A stretch of 64,000 nt of DNA from positions 1,054,001 through 1,118,000 of the forward strand of contig JAJUBI010000006.1 in assembly GCA_022419385.1 (NCBI GenBank), in the 5' to 3' direction. Source of the stretch: Paraconiothyrium sp. Pb-2020. Lineage: Eukaryota; Ascomycota; Dothideomycetes; Pleosporales; Didymosphaeriaceae. The notes under the pieces were generated by a model. The model was not told the origin of the DNA. It ran no database searches and saw only the letters and a program-made list of their open reading frames with translations. Below, piece after piece: positions 54,723 to 64,000 of this stretch. How positions within the stretch are numbered: the stretch's first letter is position 1; every line of letters starts with the position of its first letter. The translations under genes were made by a program, and so were the position numbers.

Positions 54723-56510
54723 CTGCGTGCGACTACAACGCAGGCTTTTGATTCTGCATCCCTCCATGAGGCGGTAAACATCATGCCGGGTGCACGTAAG
54801 TCGATTGCCAGCCGCGGCGGGATTTCGAAGCAGCTCCCGACCAGGGCATCGAGCTGGCCTGGGCTTCCGCAATGGTACCCTCATGGATTATCCCAATCAA
54901 CAGGAAGCCATTTTCCCATCTATGTCCCGCTTTCCTTTGTTTGACTTGATCCCATCTTGTAAAGCATTCGAACTTTTATATTTTTCAATCAATAGCTTAA
55001 TATACACTCATCTGTAGCGGAATTACCAACGTGCCATACTATGCATGTGTAGTTCGACAGCTTTACCGCCTTGGATGTGCATGAAGTGGAACTCTTAAAA
55101 TATGTATATTGAATGTTCATCTGAGCCAATTCATTCTGATATTTCAGAAGTTGAGAAGTCTCCTTCTATGAAAAAGTGCTTAAGTATGGCGTGTTTATAT
55201 CCTTCGCTAAGTGTCAAGCGAGGACTCTATGTACCCGAAGTAAAGTGGCTCGAAGTGTCATGAGTGAAGATGACTACTTCTACACTTCCCGGTGCCGCTT
55301 TCACAGTGCCGGTGGATGCACGAGCTCTAGCCATATTGGAGGAAAGGAGGGAGCGACAGGGAAGGGAACGGATGGAGTGCAGTATATCCACGACTTTGTG
55401 AACCTTACCTGCTGGTATGGACAGGGTGAAACATATCATTGACATATAACTTGGGCAGGTTGGGGGTTGGCAGATGGCGGTGCTGTGGGGTAGATAGTAT
55501 AGTGTCTGAGGGACGACTCTGTGTATTGATGGCACGTTTCAGCAGACAGAAGAGGCTTGGGGACAGTGGGGAAGGAGTGTCGGTGGATTTTTCACTATGG
55601 TGCGCTAACTGATACGCTCGTTTCTTTCAACCTACCCGTTCAGTGACTAGCCAGGTTAGTGGAAACGTTACCACCCCTTTTCCCGTCCATCGAGTTGATT
55701 ACTGTAGTACGATGCCGGGAAATGGGCGGTTTGCGGTGCTGAACTTGCGTGGGCTGAGCTAACGCATAGCAACAAAGTTGACATGAACACATTTCAGAAG
55801 TTTAGCTGCGAGCTTAGACATCCGAAGATGGAAGTGACAATGGGAAATTTAACGGTGCAATAGATATCGAGTGATATTCAGGTGCTTGTACACTTCTAGG
55901 GGTAGACGGGGAAGGAAAGTCCCAGAAGGGGATGCTGAAGTACAGACAGGCTTAGAATCTCTAGCGTGATGGAAGGGAAACATGGATATAGAACGGAGAA
56001 AGGCTGGACGGGGCGTTTCACAAACATCTAAGGCGCAGTCGCGACAAGTGCCTATCAGCCCACAATCCTACAACTCCAAAACAGATCCATGAGCCAGGCG
56101 TTTCTCCATGAATTGCTCCATGCATACTTGCTGTGAATACACTTGAGCCTCGGCAGCTCTTACCGCGGCTATGAGTCGGGAACGGTTTCTAACATGGACC
56201 AGCAGGTTTGGCCTAGTTACATGGTTTTTGTGAGCCAAACGAATTGTATCGCGGACGTAATACCATCTTTCGAGCAAGTGTCTCGAGTGGCCTCAGGATA
56301 AGCTTGCCGGGAGTGAACGGATGGTGTGAGTTATGTCCGGGTGGGTGGAGACTATTAAGGCTAGCGCGGCCCCGAGGTCGGGCGGGAGCATGGACAGCTT
56401 GGCGGGAAGTGACGCTGGAAAACCTTCAAATCCGATCATCCGTCTCTACCAACTCCTCTACACCCACTCCAACCACAAGCTCATCTCCACTCTCTCCAAT
56501 CACAGCCACC
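54723..56510. other. Intergenic region of 1.8 kb ending in the CT-rich malate dehydrogenase promoter
   Basis: The left part is AT-rich and without supported genes. The last 80 bp before 56511 are rich in C and T and end in CAGCCACCATG, a strong start context typical of highly expressed fungal genes. Confidence 0.45.
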
Positions 56511-57828
56511 ATGTTCTCCGCTAGGCAGATATTCGCACAGGTCCAGCGCCGCGGCTTCGCGGCGTCTGCCCGCCAGGTACGATCCGAGGTTGCGCTATTG
56601 CTTTTGTTGGAGATGCGGCATCAGCTTTGCACGCTCAATTGCACTGCGAGTACTGACTAGAGGCCATGTAGTCGTCTAAGGTCACCGTTCTCGGTGCTGC
56701 CGGTGGCATTGGCCAGCCGCTATCCCTCCTCCTCAAGCTCAACCCCAGAGTTAGCCAGCTTGCTCTTTACGACATCCGTCTTGCTCCCGGTACGCTCCTA
56801 TCATCGCCTACTTCGCCGTTAATACTAACAGCATATCTCAGGTGTCGCTGCCGACATTGGCCACATCAACACCAAGAGCGAGGTAGGATGCCTTCGGCGA
56901 TGCGCAAATCGTTCGCAATGCTAACATATATAAGGTCCGCGGATACGACCCCACGCCCACTGGCCTCGCCGAGGCCCTCAAGGGCTCTGAGATCGTGCTC
57001 ATTCCCGCTGGTGTTCCCCGCAAGCCCGGCATGACCCGTGACGGTACGGTGACAGCTATTTGTCGCAGGTTCCACGACTGACAATTGACCAGACTTGTTC
57101 AACACCAACGCCTCCATCGTCCGTGATTTGGCCAAGGCCGCCGCCGACCACGCCCCCGAGGCCAACATCCTCATCATCTCCAACCCTGTATGTGCACAGA
57201 TCAAGGGCATACGGAACAATAGGCTAATCTGAGATAGGTCAACTCGACCGTTCCTATCACCGCCGAGGTCTTCAAGTCTAAGGGTGTCTACAACCCCAAG
57301 CGCCTCTTCGGTGTCACCACCCTCGACGTTGTCCGCGCCTCCCGCTTTATCTCCCAGATCAAGAACACCGACCCCGCCAACGAGAACATCACCGTCGTCG
57401 GTGGCCACTCTGGTGCTACCATCGTTCCCCTCCTCTCGCAGGCCGGCTTCAACCTCGAAGGCGAGCAGCTCGACCAGTACGTCAAGCGCGTCCAGTTTGG
57501 CGGTGACGAGGTCGTCCAAGCCAAGGACGGTGCCGGTTCCGCCACCCTCTCCATGGCCATGGCTGGTGCCCGCTTCGCCGAGTCCCTCCTCAAGGCCGCC
57601 CAGGGCCAGAAGAACGTCATCGAGCCCACCTTCGTCGACTCTCCTCTCTACAAGGATCAGGGCGTCGAGTACTTCGCTTCCAACGTCGAGCTCGGCCCCA
57701 ACGGTGTCGAGAAGATTCACCCCGTCGGCAAGGTCACCGACTACGAGCAGAAGCTCCTCGATGCCTGCCTCAAGGACCTTTCTGGCAACATCAACAAGGG
57801 TATCAAGTTTGTCAAGGAGAACCCTTAA
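56511..57828 (+). CDS. Malate dehydrogenase, mitochondrial
   Basis: Six exons (56511-56576, 56672-56789, 56842-56882, 56935-57043, 57093-57187, 57238-57828) give 339 residues. It interconverts malate and oxaloacetate with NAD(H) in the citric-acid cycle and malate-aspartate shuttle. The presequence MFSARQIFAQVQRRGFAASARQ is Arg-rich without acids and carries an RRGFAAS cleavage-like site. The Rossmann motif GAAGGIG is at 30-36. VPRKPGMTRDDLF carries the substrate-binding arginines, NPVNST and TTLD (D173) follow, and GGHSG holds the catalytic His (H200). The C-terminus ends KFVKENP, with no peroxisomal signal. Codon use strongly favours C-ending codons, as in highly expressed fungal genes, which also leaves the antisense strand open over long distances. 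Introns are early-clustered. Confidence 0.95.
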
Positions 57829-58151
57829 ATGCATCACTCTAAACGGGTGGCTGTACAATAGTAATGAGTTGGAGATCTTGGGGTTGTAGAGAGAGCATTT
57901 CCCTTCCAGCGCTTGTATTTTGGGATCCCGCAACTGGTGCTGAAACGGACTGGGCTGGGATATGGATCTAAGTGGCGCACGCTTCAATGTGTCACGTTTG
58001 TAGATTTTGGTTGTACCCTAGCACAATATACTGCCTCTTTTCTCCATGCACTTACTCTAAGATCACCTACGAGGTGAGACCTTTCGATTGCGCTGCTTTC
58101 CATGCAAGGAAATTCCCAAATTTATTCTCATTCATGGGCATGTAAACCAGC
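57829..58151. other. Convergent intergenic region
   Basis: This separates the 3' ends of malate dehydrogenase (plus) and the NmrA-like gene (minus). Nothing else is seen. Confidence 0.4.
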
Positions 58152-59063
58152 TCACTTCAGCTCCCCAAGCTTAACATCGACCCAGTCAACAAACTGCGTC
58201 GCACCCCTACCAATCAACCACTCAAGGACATTGCTATTTCCCACGATCCCCCTATTGTCATAATACAGCACCATTCTCTGTGCTGTATCCCTTGTCCTCT
58301 GATCTAACCCATCCGTCGTCCCATACAGCCTCAGCAGCACCGCGTCGACGGCCTTACGAAACTCGAGTTGCTCTATCTTCACCTCCCTGCCGGTCTTGCT
58401 TGAAATGATGTGCATAGCCTCACCGAAGGATAGCGGCACATGTGTGCTTACTAGCGGATACTGCGCGTAAAAGTGCTTCTCCCGCCCCACCAGCACAGTG
58501 TGCATCGCGGCTGCCAGGTCTCTCGTCGCAATCCACGAGAATTTAGTATCCGTGCTCCAGGCGGCGGGAAAAACGGGTTGCTCCTGCTTTGCGAACATGC
58601 CAATGGGTAGGTTGTCCATGAAGGTTGTAGGCTGCAGAATCGTGTGCGGGAGCCCTGACTCGATAAGGCGCTCTTCCACACCGCGTTTGCAGGAGTGGTT
58701 TAGCATTTTGTCAAGCTGTGTATGGAGCACACTGCTCAGGATGAAATGCTTCATGGTTGGGGATTGCAGAGCGGCGTCGATCATCATATGCCCGATTGAG
58801 CGCTCGTGTGGATGGTAGGAGGGGCCGATGTGGATGCATGCTGTTACGTCTTTTAGGAGAGCAAGGGCGGTGGTGGGGGAGTAGAGGTCGGCGGCGATGA
58901 CTTCGGCATGTGGGTATTGTTGCTGGAGCCGGGCTTTGGAAGATGGGCTATGGACAGCTAGGCGGAGGCGCTTCCATGGCGACAGGAGGGGAAGGAGGGC
59001 AGTGGCTTGTTTGCCGGAGGCGCAGGTTATGAGAAGGAGATCTGTGCTGGCGTCGGCGGGCAT
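58152..59063 (-). CDS. NmrA-like NAD(P)-binding protein
   Basis: A single-exon frame of 303 residues from the ATG at 59063; the frame stays open upstream to 59231 but that part looks non-coding. The first strand and loop LLLITCASGKQA is a variant of the NmrA/atypical SDR glycine motif, with Ala instead of the last Gly. AVHSPSSKARL follows, then HFILSSVLHTQL with a Ser but no Tyr-x3-Lys, and LPHTILQPTTFMDNLP, a signature of NmrA and HSCARG-type proteins. Such proteins sense or use NAD(P) and include the nitrogen regulator NmrA and quinone-reductase-like enzymes. Its own role cannot be told. Confidence 0.8.
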   Translation of the reverse strand: MPADASTDLLLITCASGKQATALLPLLSPWKRLRLAVHSPSSKARLQQQYPHAEVIAADLYSPTTALALLKDVTACIHIGPSYHPHERSIGHMMIDAALQSPTMKHFILSSVLHTQLDKMLNHSCKRGVEERLIESGLPHTILQPTTFMDNLPIGMFAKQEQPVFPAAWSTDTKFSWIATRDLAAAMHTVLVGREKHFYAQYPLVSTHVPLSFGEAMHIISSKTGREVKIEQLEFRKAVDAVLLRLYGTTDGLDQRTRDTAQRMVLYYDNRGIVGNSNVLEWLIGRGATQFVDWVDVKLGELK

Positions 59064-60354
59064 TGTAATTGACGGTGATGGTTGAGGTGAGCTGATGATC
59101 AAAGGATGTATTTGAATGGTTTCCCACGGAGCGAGAAGGGAAGTGGAAAGTGGGCATTCAGAAACTCTTTTACATAGGACCCATGGCCTCGATAAGCTGT
59201 CTGTACTAATGCCGTTGCTCGTTCTCAGCACTACAGACCGGAGATAAAAGGCGGACGTAAGAATTGTATAGAAGGTTTGGTCGACGTGATGTCAACGCCA
59301 GCTCCACGGGCGAGCAAACGCCAATCGAAATTGGTAACAAAATGCTCGCACGGACAGATCAGCTCCGCCTGTGTGCTTTCAAGGTTACCCTATGGGACTC
59401 GCCTATCAAGGTGAAGTGGATGATGTCTCAAGACTCGAGCAGTGCGCAGCCCCGGCCGGCTTTGCATGGGCTACATCTCCGGAGCGACACACACCCGACA
59501 GAGCCGCCAAGATATAGACTCTGGCGTAAGAAGTTGTACTGTAGTAGAAGCGGCTAGGGATAATCATGGTATAATGCCACAGTCTACGCTCTTTCGGGAA
59601 AGCTCTTCGTGCTTGGGTCGCACTAAGTTGGGCAACGATTACGACTAGCGAGTGCGCGATTGACATGTCAGCCCTTCTCATTGAAAGTCTCGCCCACGGA
59701 TAAGCTGAGGTCATGCTCCCGGTGGCCCTGTTCGACGGGTGAATGCAATGATCGAACGGTGCAAGTCACTTGTCCGATGTCGGCTAGATGTTACGACAGG
59801 CTGATCGACGAGGAGCCAGATGGATGACCTCGTACGAACGATGGGACCAGGGCGCATGTCCGCCATTGCACGTGAACAGCGTGTCGCATCAACAATGGGA
59901 AAAGCCTCCCGCAGAGCCTCACAATTGAGTATGGCCCAGGCGAGCCGAGGAAGGTCCTCGGCTGCCACGCGTGCGCCGATTCGTTGGAGTCCGTGCTTTC
60001 GTTGGAGCCGCCGTAGCTTGGTGGGATGTGTGGAGAGATGCTGGGGAAGTCCCGAGCATTGTCATGTCGAATCGCAGAAGAACCGGCTGCAATTTGGATG
60101 TCGTGAACAAGGTCTTGGTGTCTGCAAGTCAAGACTGACTCCCGTATTTTCGAAGCGTCGGACAACCGGCTGGGAGTCTTGGGAAACGTCACTTGACTGC
60201 GCGGGTCGACGTCCGACGTCTGCCGAGGTTCATCTCGCCCGCCGCCAGAGCTGCCACAGTAGCTGGCCTATCCAAGTCAAAACCAGCAACGCGCCGAACC
60301 GAGCCTGCATAGCACTGCGATTCTTCCTCTGCGAGTCTCCTTCCTTTCTTTCAA
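59064..60354. other. Divergent intergenic region of 1.3 kb
   Basis: This is the shared upstream region of the NmrA-like gene (minus) and carnitine acetyltransferase (plus). A pyrimidine tract lies directly before the ATG at 60355. Open frames within it (59820-60584 and 59791-60192) have no family features. Confidence 0.4.
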
Positions 60355-62472
60355 ATGTTTCGCGCAGCAGCCCGGGCGCAACCTGCCTCCCTTCTCCGCC
60401 GACCGCTTGTCAACACACAGATTCCAAAGGTGCGTTGATGAGCACGCATGCATGCATACACGGCAAGCAGGCCGAGGCTAACCGACGCGTTACCATAGAT
60501 CACTGCCATGGCTCCTGCTGCTGCGAGACGGCAGCAGTCATCGCTGCCAGCAGGTACGTTGCTGCTTCCTTCACGTGTCAATAGTCGCAAAACGACATGC
60601 ATCACACGCTGATAGGAGAGACGCAGGCTACAAGGAGGACCACAGCAAAGGCGCCATGCTGCGCTTCGAGGACTCCCTACCGCGCCTGCCCGTCCCTACG
60701 CTCGAGGAGACCGCGAAGCGATACCTCAAGTCCGTCCACCCTCTGCTCTCAAAGTCCGAATATGAAGAGACTACAAAGGCTGTCAATGACTTCGTTGCGC
60801 CCGGAGGAGCTGGCGAGACACTGCAGAAGCGCTTGGTCGCGCGGCGAGAGGACCCCAACGTACGAAACTGGATTGCTGAGTGGTGGAATGAGGCAGCTTA
60901 CATGGGGTATCGCGACCCTGTCGTCCCATACGTGAGCTACTTTTACTCACATCGCGATGACAAGAAGCGAAGAAACCCTGCCAAGCGCGCAGCCGCCATG
61001 TCCACGGCTGTTCTTGAGTTCAAGAAGATGGTCGACGGTGGGTCGCTGGAGCCCGAGTACATGAAGAAGCTACCCATGGCCATGAGTTCCTACAAATACA
61101 TGTTCAACTGCTCGCGCGTGCCAAAGAAGCCCGCAGACACTACTGTCAAGCACAACTTCAAGGACAACCAGCACATAATCGTCATTCGAAAGAACCAATT
61201 CTGGAAGATACCTCACGAGGTTAACGGCAAGCAGCTCAACACCGCCGAGCTCGAGCTTCAGTTCCAGCGCATCTATGAAAAGGCAGAGAAGTCTGCACCC
61301 ATTGGCTTCCTCACATCTCAGAACCGCGATGTCTGGTCCGATGTCTACCCCAAGCTCAAGGCGGCGTCGGATGTGAACGCCGCTTCCATCGAAGCCATCG
61401 AGTCCGCATCCTTCGTTGTCTGCCTCGATGATGCCTCTCCAGTCACCCTCGAAGAGCGCGCACACCAGTACTGGCATGGCGACGGCTCGAACCGCTGGTT
61501 CGACAAGCCGCTTCAATTTATCATTAACGACAATGGAACCTCAGGTTTCATGGGCGAGCACTCCATGATGGATGGCACACCAACGCACCGTCTCAACGAC
61601 TATGCCAACCAGCAAATCTTCTCCAATGCCCTTCCCTTTGATGTCACAGAAGTTCGCTCCGACCTCCCTAACCCCACCGCTCTCCGCTTCAACCTGAACT
61701 CCGAGCTTGAGCAAGACATCGTTGCTGCACAAGCCCACTTCAACAAACAGATCAACGCGCACGAGCTCCGCGTACAGGCTTACCAAGGCTATGGCAAGGG
61801 GCTGATCAAGAAGTTCAAGTGCAGCCCCGATGCCTACGTACAAATGATTATTCAGCTTGCGTACCACAAGTTCTACGGCAAGAACCGCCCCACATACGAA
61901 TCCGCAGCTACGCGCCGCTTCCAAGAAGGCCGCACCGAGACGTGCCGTACCGTCTCCGATGAGTCGGTCGCCTTCTGCGCCGCGATGGCTGATCCTAACG
62001 CATCCACTGAACACACCCAAAAGCTCTTCCGTGATGCGCTGAACGCCCACGTCAAGTACATCAGCGATGCTTCTGACGGACGAGGCGTCGACCGACACCT
62101 GTTCGGTCTGAAGAAGTGCTTGAAGGAGGGCGAGGAGCTGCCTAGCCTGTACAAGGACCCAGCGTATGGATATAGCAGCACGTGGTTCATCTCAAGCTCG
62201 CAACTGAGCTCGGAGTACTTCAACGGATACGGATGGAGTCAGGTCGTCGATGACGGGTGGGGCATCGCGTACATGATCAACGAGAACAGCATCCAGTTCA
62301 ATGTGTGCTCGAAGGGCCTAGGTTCGGTATGTTAATACTATATTGTTCTGGATCAATTTGAACGTGGACTAACAGCGTGTAGGACAAGATGAGCTTCTAT
62401 CTTAATGAGGCGGCCGGCGATATCAGAGATCTGATGCTACCTACGCTCGAGGCGCCCAAGGCCAAGCTGTAA
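60355..62472 (+). CDS. Carnitine O-acetyltransferase, mitochondrial and peroxisomal
   Basis: Four exons (60355-60429, 60499-60553, 60627-62326, 62383-62472) give 639 residues. The enzyme moves acetyl groups between CoA and carnitine and so shuttles acetyl units between peroxisomes and mitochondria during growth on fatty acids or acetate. The N-terminus MFRAAARAQPASLLRRPLV is a clear mitochondrial presequence. The second exon carries an internal ATG (60508) in a strong context that would skip it. The body begins AGYKEDHSKGAMLRFEDSLPRLPVP and has the catalytic His at about 355 in GEHSMMDGTP. The C-terminus, formed by the last splice, ends in AKL, a canonical type 1 peroxisomal signal. Dual targeting as in yeast Cat2 and Aspergillus AcuJ is therefore likely. 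Confidence 0.93.
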
Positions 62473-63069
62473 AACAATTGTCGTTGATATTTTGCGTTTG
62501 GGTAGCCACTGTACATAGCACGATGGAGCAACACTGTACCCTGTAAGGAAGATCTACTTTGCATGCTGCCAAGATGGCGATGGAATAGATGCATCTAGAT
62601 GTTGAATCAGCACGTTCGAAGCAACCACATGCAGTTTCATGGAATGTGTGATTATACAGCTGTGGACAACAAGCTCGAAGGAACGGATTTGACTGAATCA
62701 TCGCACTTGTGAGTAGCGTGCACGCCCTACCTGACCCCGCATTTCCCCCGGATTGATATGTCCTACGCTAGCGAGAACGACGTCCAACGTGCAACTTTCG
62801 ATTAGCCTGCAGTTAAACGGCAGAATGGTAGGGGAACCCAAGCGTATCGTTTTCCGGAACTACAACCCCTTTGATACGACCACCTACAACGGCTTTTTCT
62901 CGCCGTTGCTATACGCCACATAAAAGTGCACCTCCATGCTGGAAAACCAAAACGAGGCACAGGGAGGTTTACCGCGGGCGTATAGGCGAGGTGCGGTCCC
63001 CGGACGCGAATATGCTTCGTCCCCCACTACTCGAGCAAGTACGCCTCAGCAGGAGAATTCAGCCTCATC
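62473..63069. other. Intergenic region, nothing supported
   Basis: This holds the 3' flank of carnitine acetyltransferase and the former promoter of the MFS pseudogene. Short frames at 62397-62701 (minus) have no motif. Confidence 0.4.
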
Positions 63070-64000
63070 ATGGCAACCCATAAAACCGAATTTGAAATCA
63101 TCGGGGTGCTCGACCCACACACCTCGTCTAATGTCGAAGTCCTAGGCCGCGACTTTACGCTCGCAGACTCGGAGCTGCCAAAAGGGTACTTTATCAGCGC
63201 GAACTTCTTGGGCTCGAGTGTGCCTCCTCTATCTCTACAAGCTTTCGAACTCTGGGATATTGTTTGGCGAGTTTGTAGGCGCGTTCTCTAAGAGGAGAAC
63301 GGATATACAGATCAAGGTGGTTTTCTTTATCGGAAATGTTTTCCTCCCTGGTAAGCATGCAGACAGCGTCTGTTATAGGGTCACAACGCTGATATGGTTT
63401 AGCGATGGCTACATCTACCCCAGACACGCCCATCATGGCTGCTGTTTTCGTCTTCCTCGCTGCCGCCTTCATCGGCTGGAACGAGATCCTCAATTCCACT
63501 GTCGCCACCACCGTCGTCAACGACCAGCGAGAGATAGGAACTGCCACAGGCATCGCAGATTCAGCGCGCTCCTTGATGTCGATCATGCTCTACATAAGTC
63601 ACGGATGGTCGTGTATACCATAGCTAGTGAATCCTGCTGACTGATAAAGCGTCTACACAGTCGTGCTTTCTAACCGCCTTGCAGCCACGATCCCCGCCCG
63701 AGTACCGCCTGCGCTTATCGTAGCTGGCCTCCCATCTTCAAGCGTGGCCTCCTTCCTCTCTGCCCTCACACTCGGAACCCTAGCCGCGTGGGATGCCGTT
63801 AATGAACTCTCAGCAGAAAGCCAGGCGGCGGGTGTAAGAGCATATCAGGAGGCCAATGCGGAGGCGTATAAGACGGTGTTTCTGTACGATTGCCTTCTGC
63901 AATGTCGGGATTTTGGCAAGCGTTTGGGCACCGAATGTACATTCATTATTGACGCGAGATGTCGTTGTGCAGCTTCGCGGCCACAAAAGAATACCCGCTC
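63070..64000 (+). pseudogene. TRI12-type MFS transporter pseudogene, internally deleted and frameshifted, cut by the window end
   Basis: The first about 50 codons (63070-63225) match the N-terminal tail of TRI12-like MFS carriers up to LPKGYFISANFLGSS, where the first helix should follow. Instead the sequence jumps, with a frame change near 63225-63240, to a late part, LYKLSNSGILFGEFVG. It then continues through spliced segments (introns about 63351-63402 and 63598-63660) with CTPDTP-like TSTPDTP, FIGWNEILNSTVATTVVNDQREIGTATG, VLSNRL, AGLPSSSVASFLSALTLGT and AYQEANAEAYKTVFLY. About half the transporter, including the first helices and the GRR loop, is missing. A second frame break at about 63888 separates FLY from IAFCNVGILASVWAPNV. 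Three independent lesions make a functional product very unlikely. TRI12 relatives export trichothecenes or siderophores in other fungi. Confidence 0.75.

Noticed and set aside
55176..55442. Plus-strand frame of 88 codons in the AT-rich spacer
   Set aside because: No signal peptide, no motif and an equally long overlapping frame on the other strand.
56866..57987. Long antisense open frame (373 codons) opposite malate dehydrogenase
   Set aside because: It exists because the sense gene uses C-ending codons almost exclusively; the translation is repetitive (Val/Leu/Gly/Asp) and crosses the sense introns. This is a known artefact of strong codon bias.
59791..60584. Frames on both strands upstream of carnitine acetyltransferase
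   Set aside because: They overlap the promoter and first exons of a well-defined gene and have no motif.
1..64000. CRISPR arrays, rRNA and tRNA genes
   Set aside because: No regularly spaced repeats and no convincing T-arm (GGTTCGAATCC-like) plus acceptor pairing were noticed by eye; a tRNAscan run would be decisive.

Overview
The window looks like nuclear DNA of a filamentous ascomycete (Pezizomycotina, most likely a Dothideomycete; this is inferred from gene style, not from a database search). The genes carry short GT-AG introns of about 46-95 bp with CTAAC/CTGAC-like branch sites, pyrimidine-rich promoters, and families typical of such fungi: Pth11-like rhodopsin-domain receptor, secretory lipase, TRI12-type MFS, bHLH regulator. 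I see no operons, Shine-Dalgarno sites, CRISPR arrays, rRNA or convincing tRNA genes. Exon joins were worked out by hand from reading frame, splice consensus and family knowledge; a few boundaries may be off by a base.

Layout. (1) 0.3-5.3 kb: a U1-type zinc-finger splicing-like protein, a short-chain dehydrogenase broken by one in-frame stop, and methionine aminopeptidase 2. (2) 6.4-7.7 kb: a secreted Thr-rich wall-type protein. (3) 9.6-17.8 kb, a housekeeping block: PRP5 and ERB1 head to head, then a bHLH factor. (4) 19.5-23.7 kb: a DHA1-type MFS transporter, a GST and an unknown conserved protein. (5) 24.5-32.4 kb, gene-sparse and rich in secreted or surface proteins: a NucA/NucB-like secreted nuclease with a possible frameshift in its proline-rich linker, a rhodopsin-domain receptor, a candidate small Cys-rich secreted protein and a small protein with a GPI-like tail. 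(6) 32.7-39.8 kb: a five-finger CCCH protein, a paraoxonase-like lactonase, an SDR and a secretory lipase.

(7) 40.1-51.6 kb is the most unusual part: a membrane-anchored heme-oxygenase-like (HDO) iron enzyme divergent from an NPPY methyltransferase; an uncharacterised beta-rich protein divergent from a 1307-residue helical-repeat/CHAT (caspase-fold) protease; then a decayed gene with a frameshift and a Trp-to-stop change, and a multi-spanning membrane protein. The CHAT protease beside an unknown partner resembles protease/substrate pairs of fungal regulated cell death, which is a hypothesis only. (8) 52.7-54.7 kb: two neighbouring C2H2-finger genes sharing an MSIxNL segment, in AT-richer sequence. 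(9) 56.5-62.5 kb: mitochondrial malate dehydrogenase, an NmrA-like protein and carnitine acetyltransferase with both a mitochondrial presequence and a C-terminal AKL peroxisomal signal. (10) 63.1 kb to the end: a truncated, frameshifted TRI12-type MFS pseudogene.

Together the window alternates conserved housekeeping genes (splicing, ribosome biogenesis, acetyl-unit and malate metabolism) with accessory stretches of secreted proteins, detoxification-type enzymes and broken genes.
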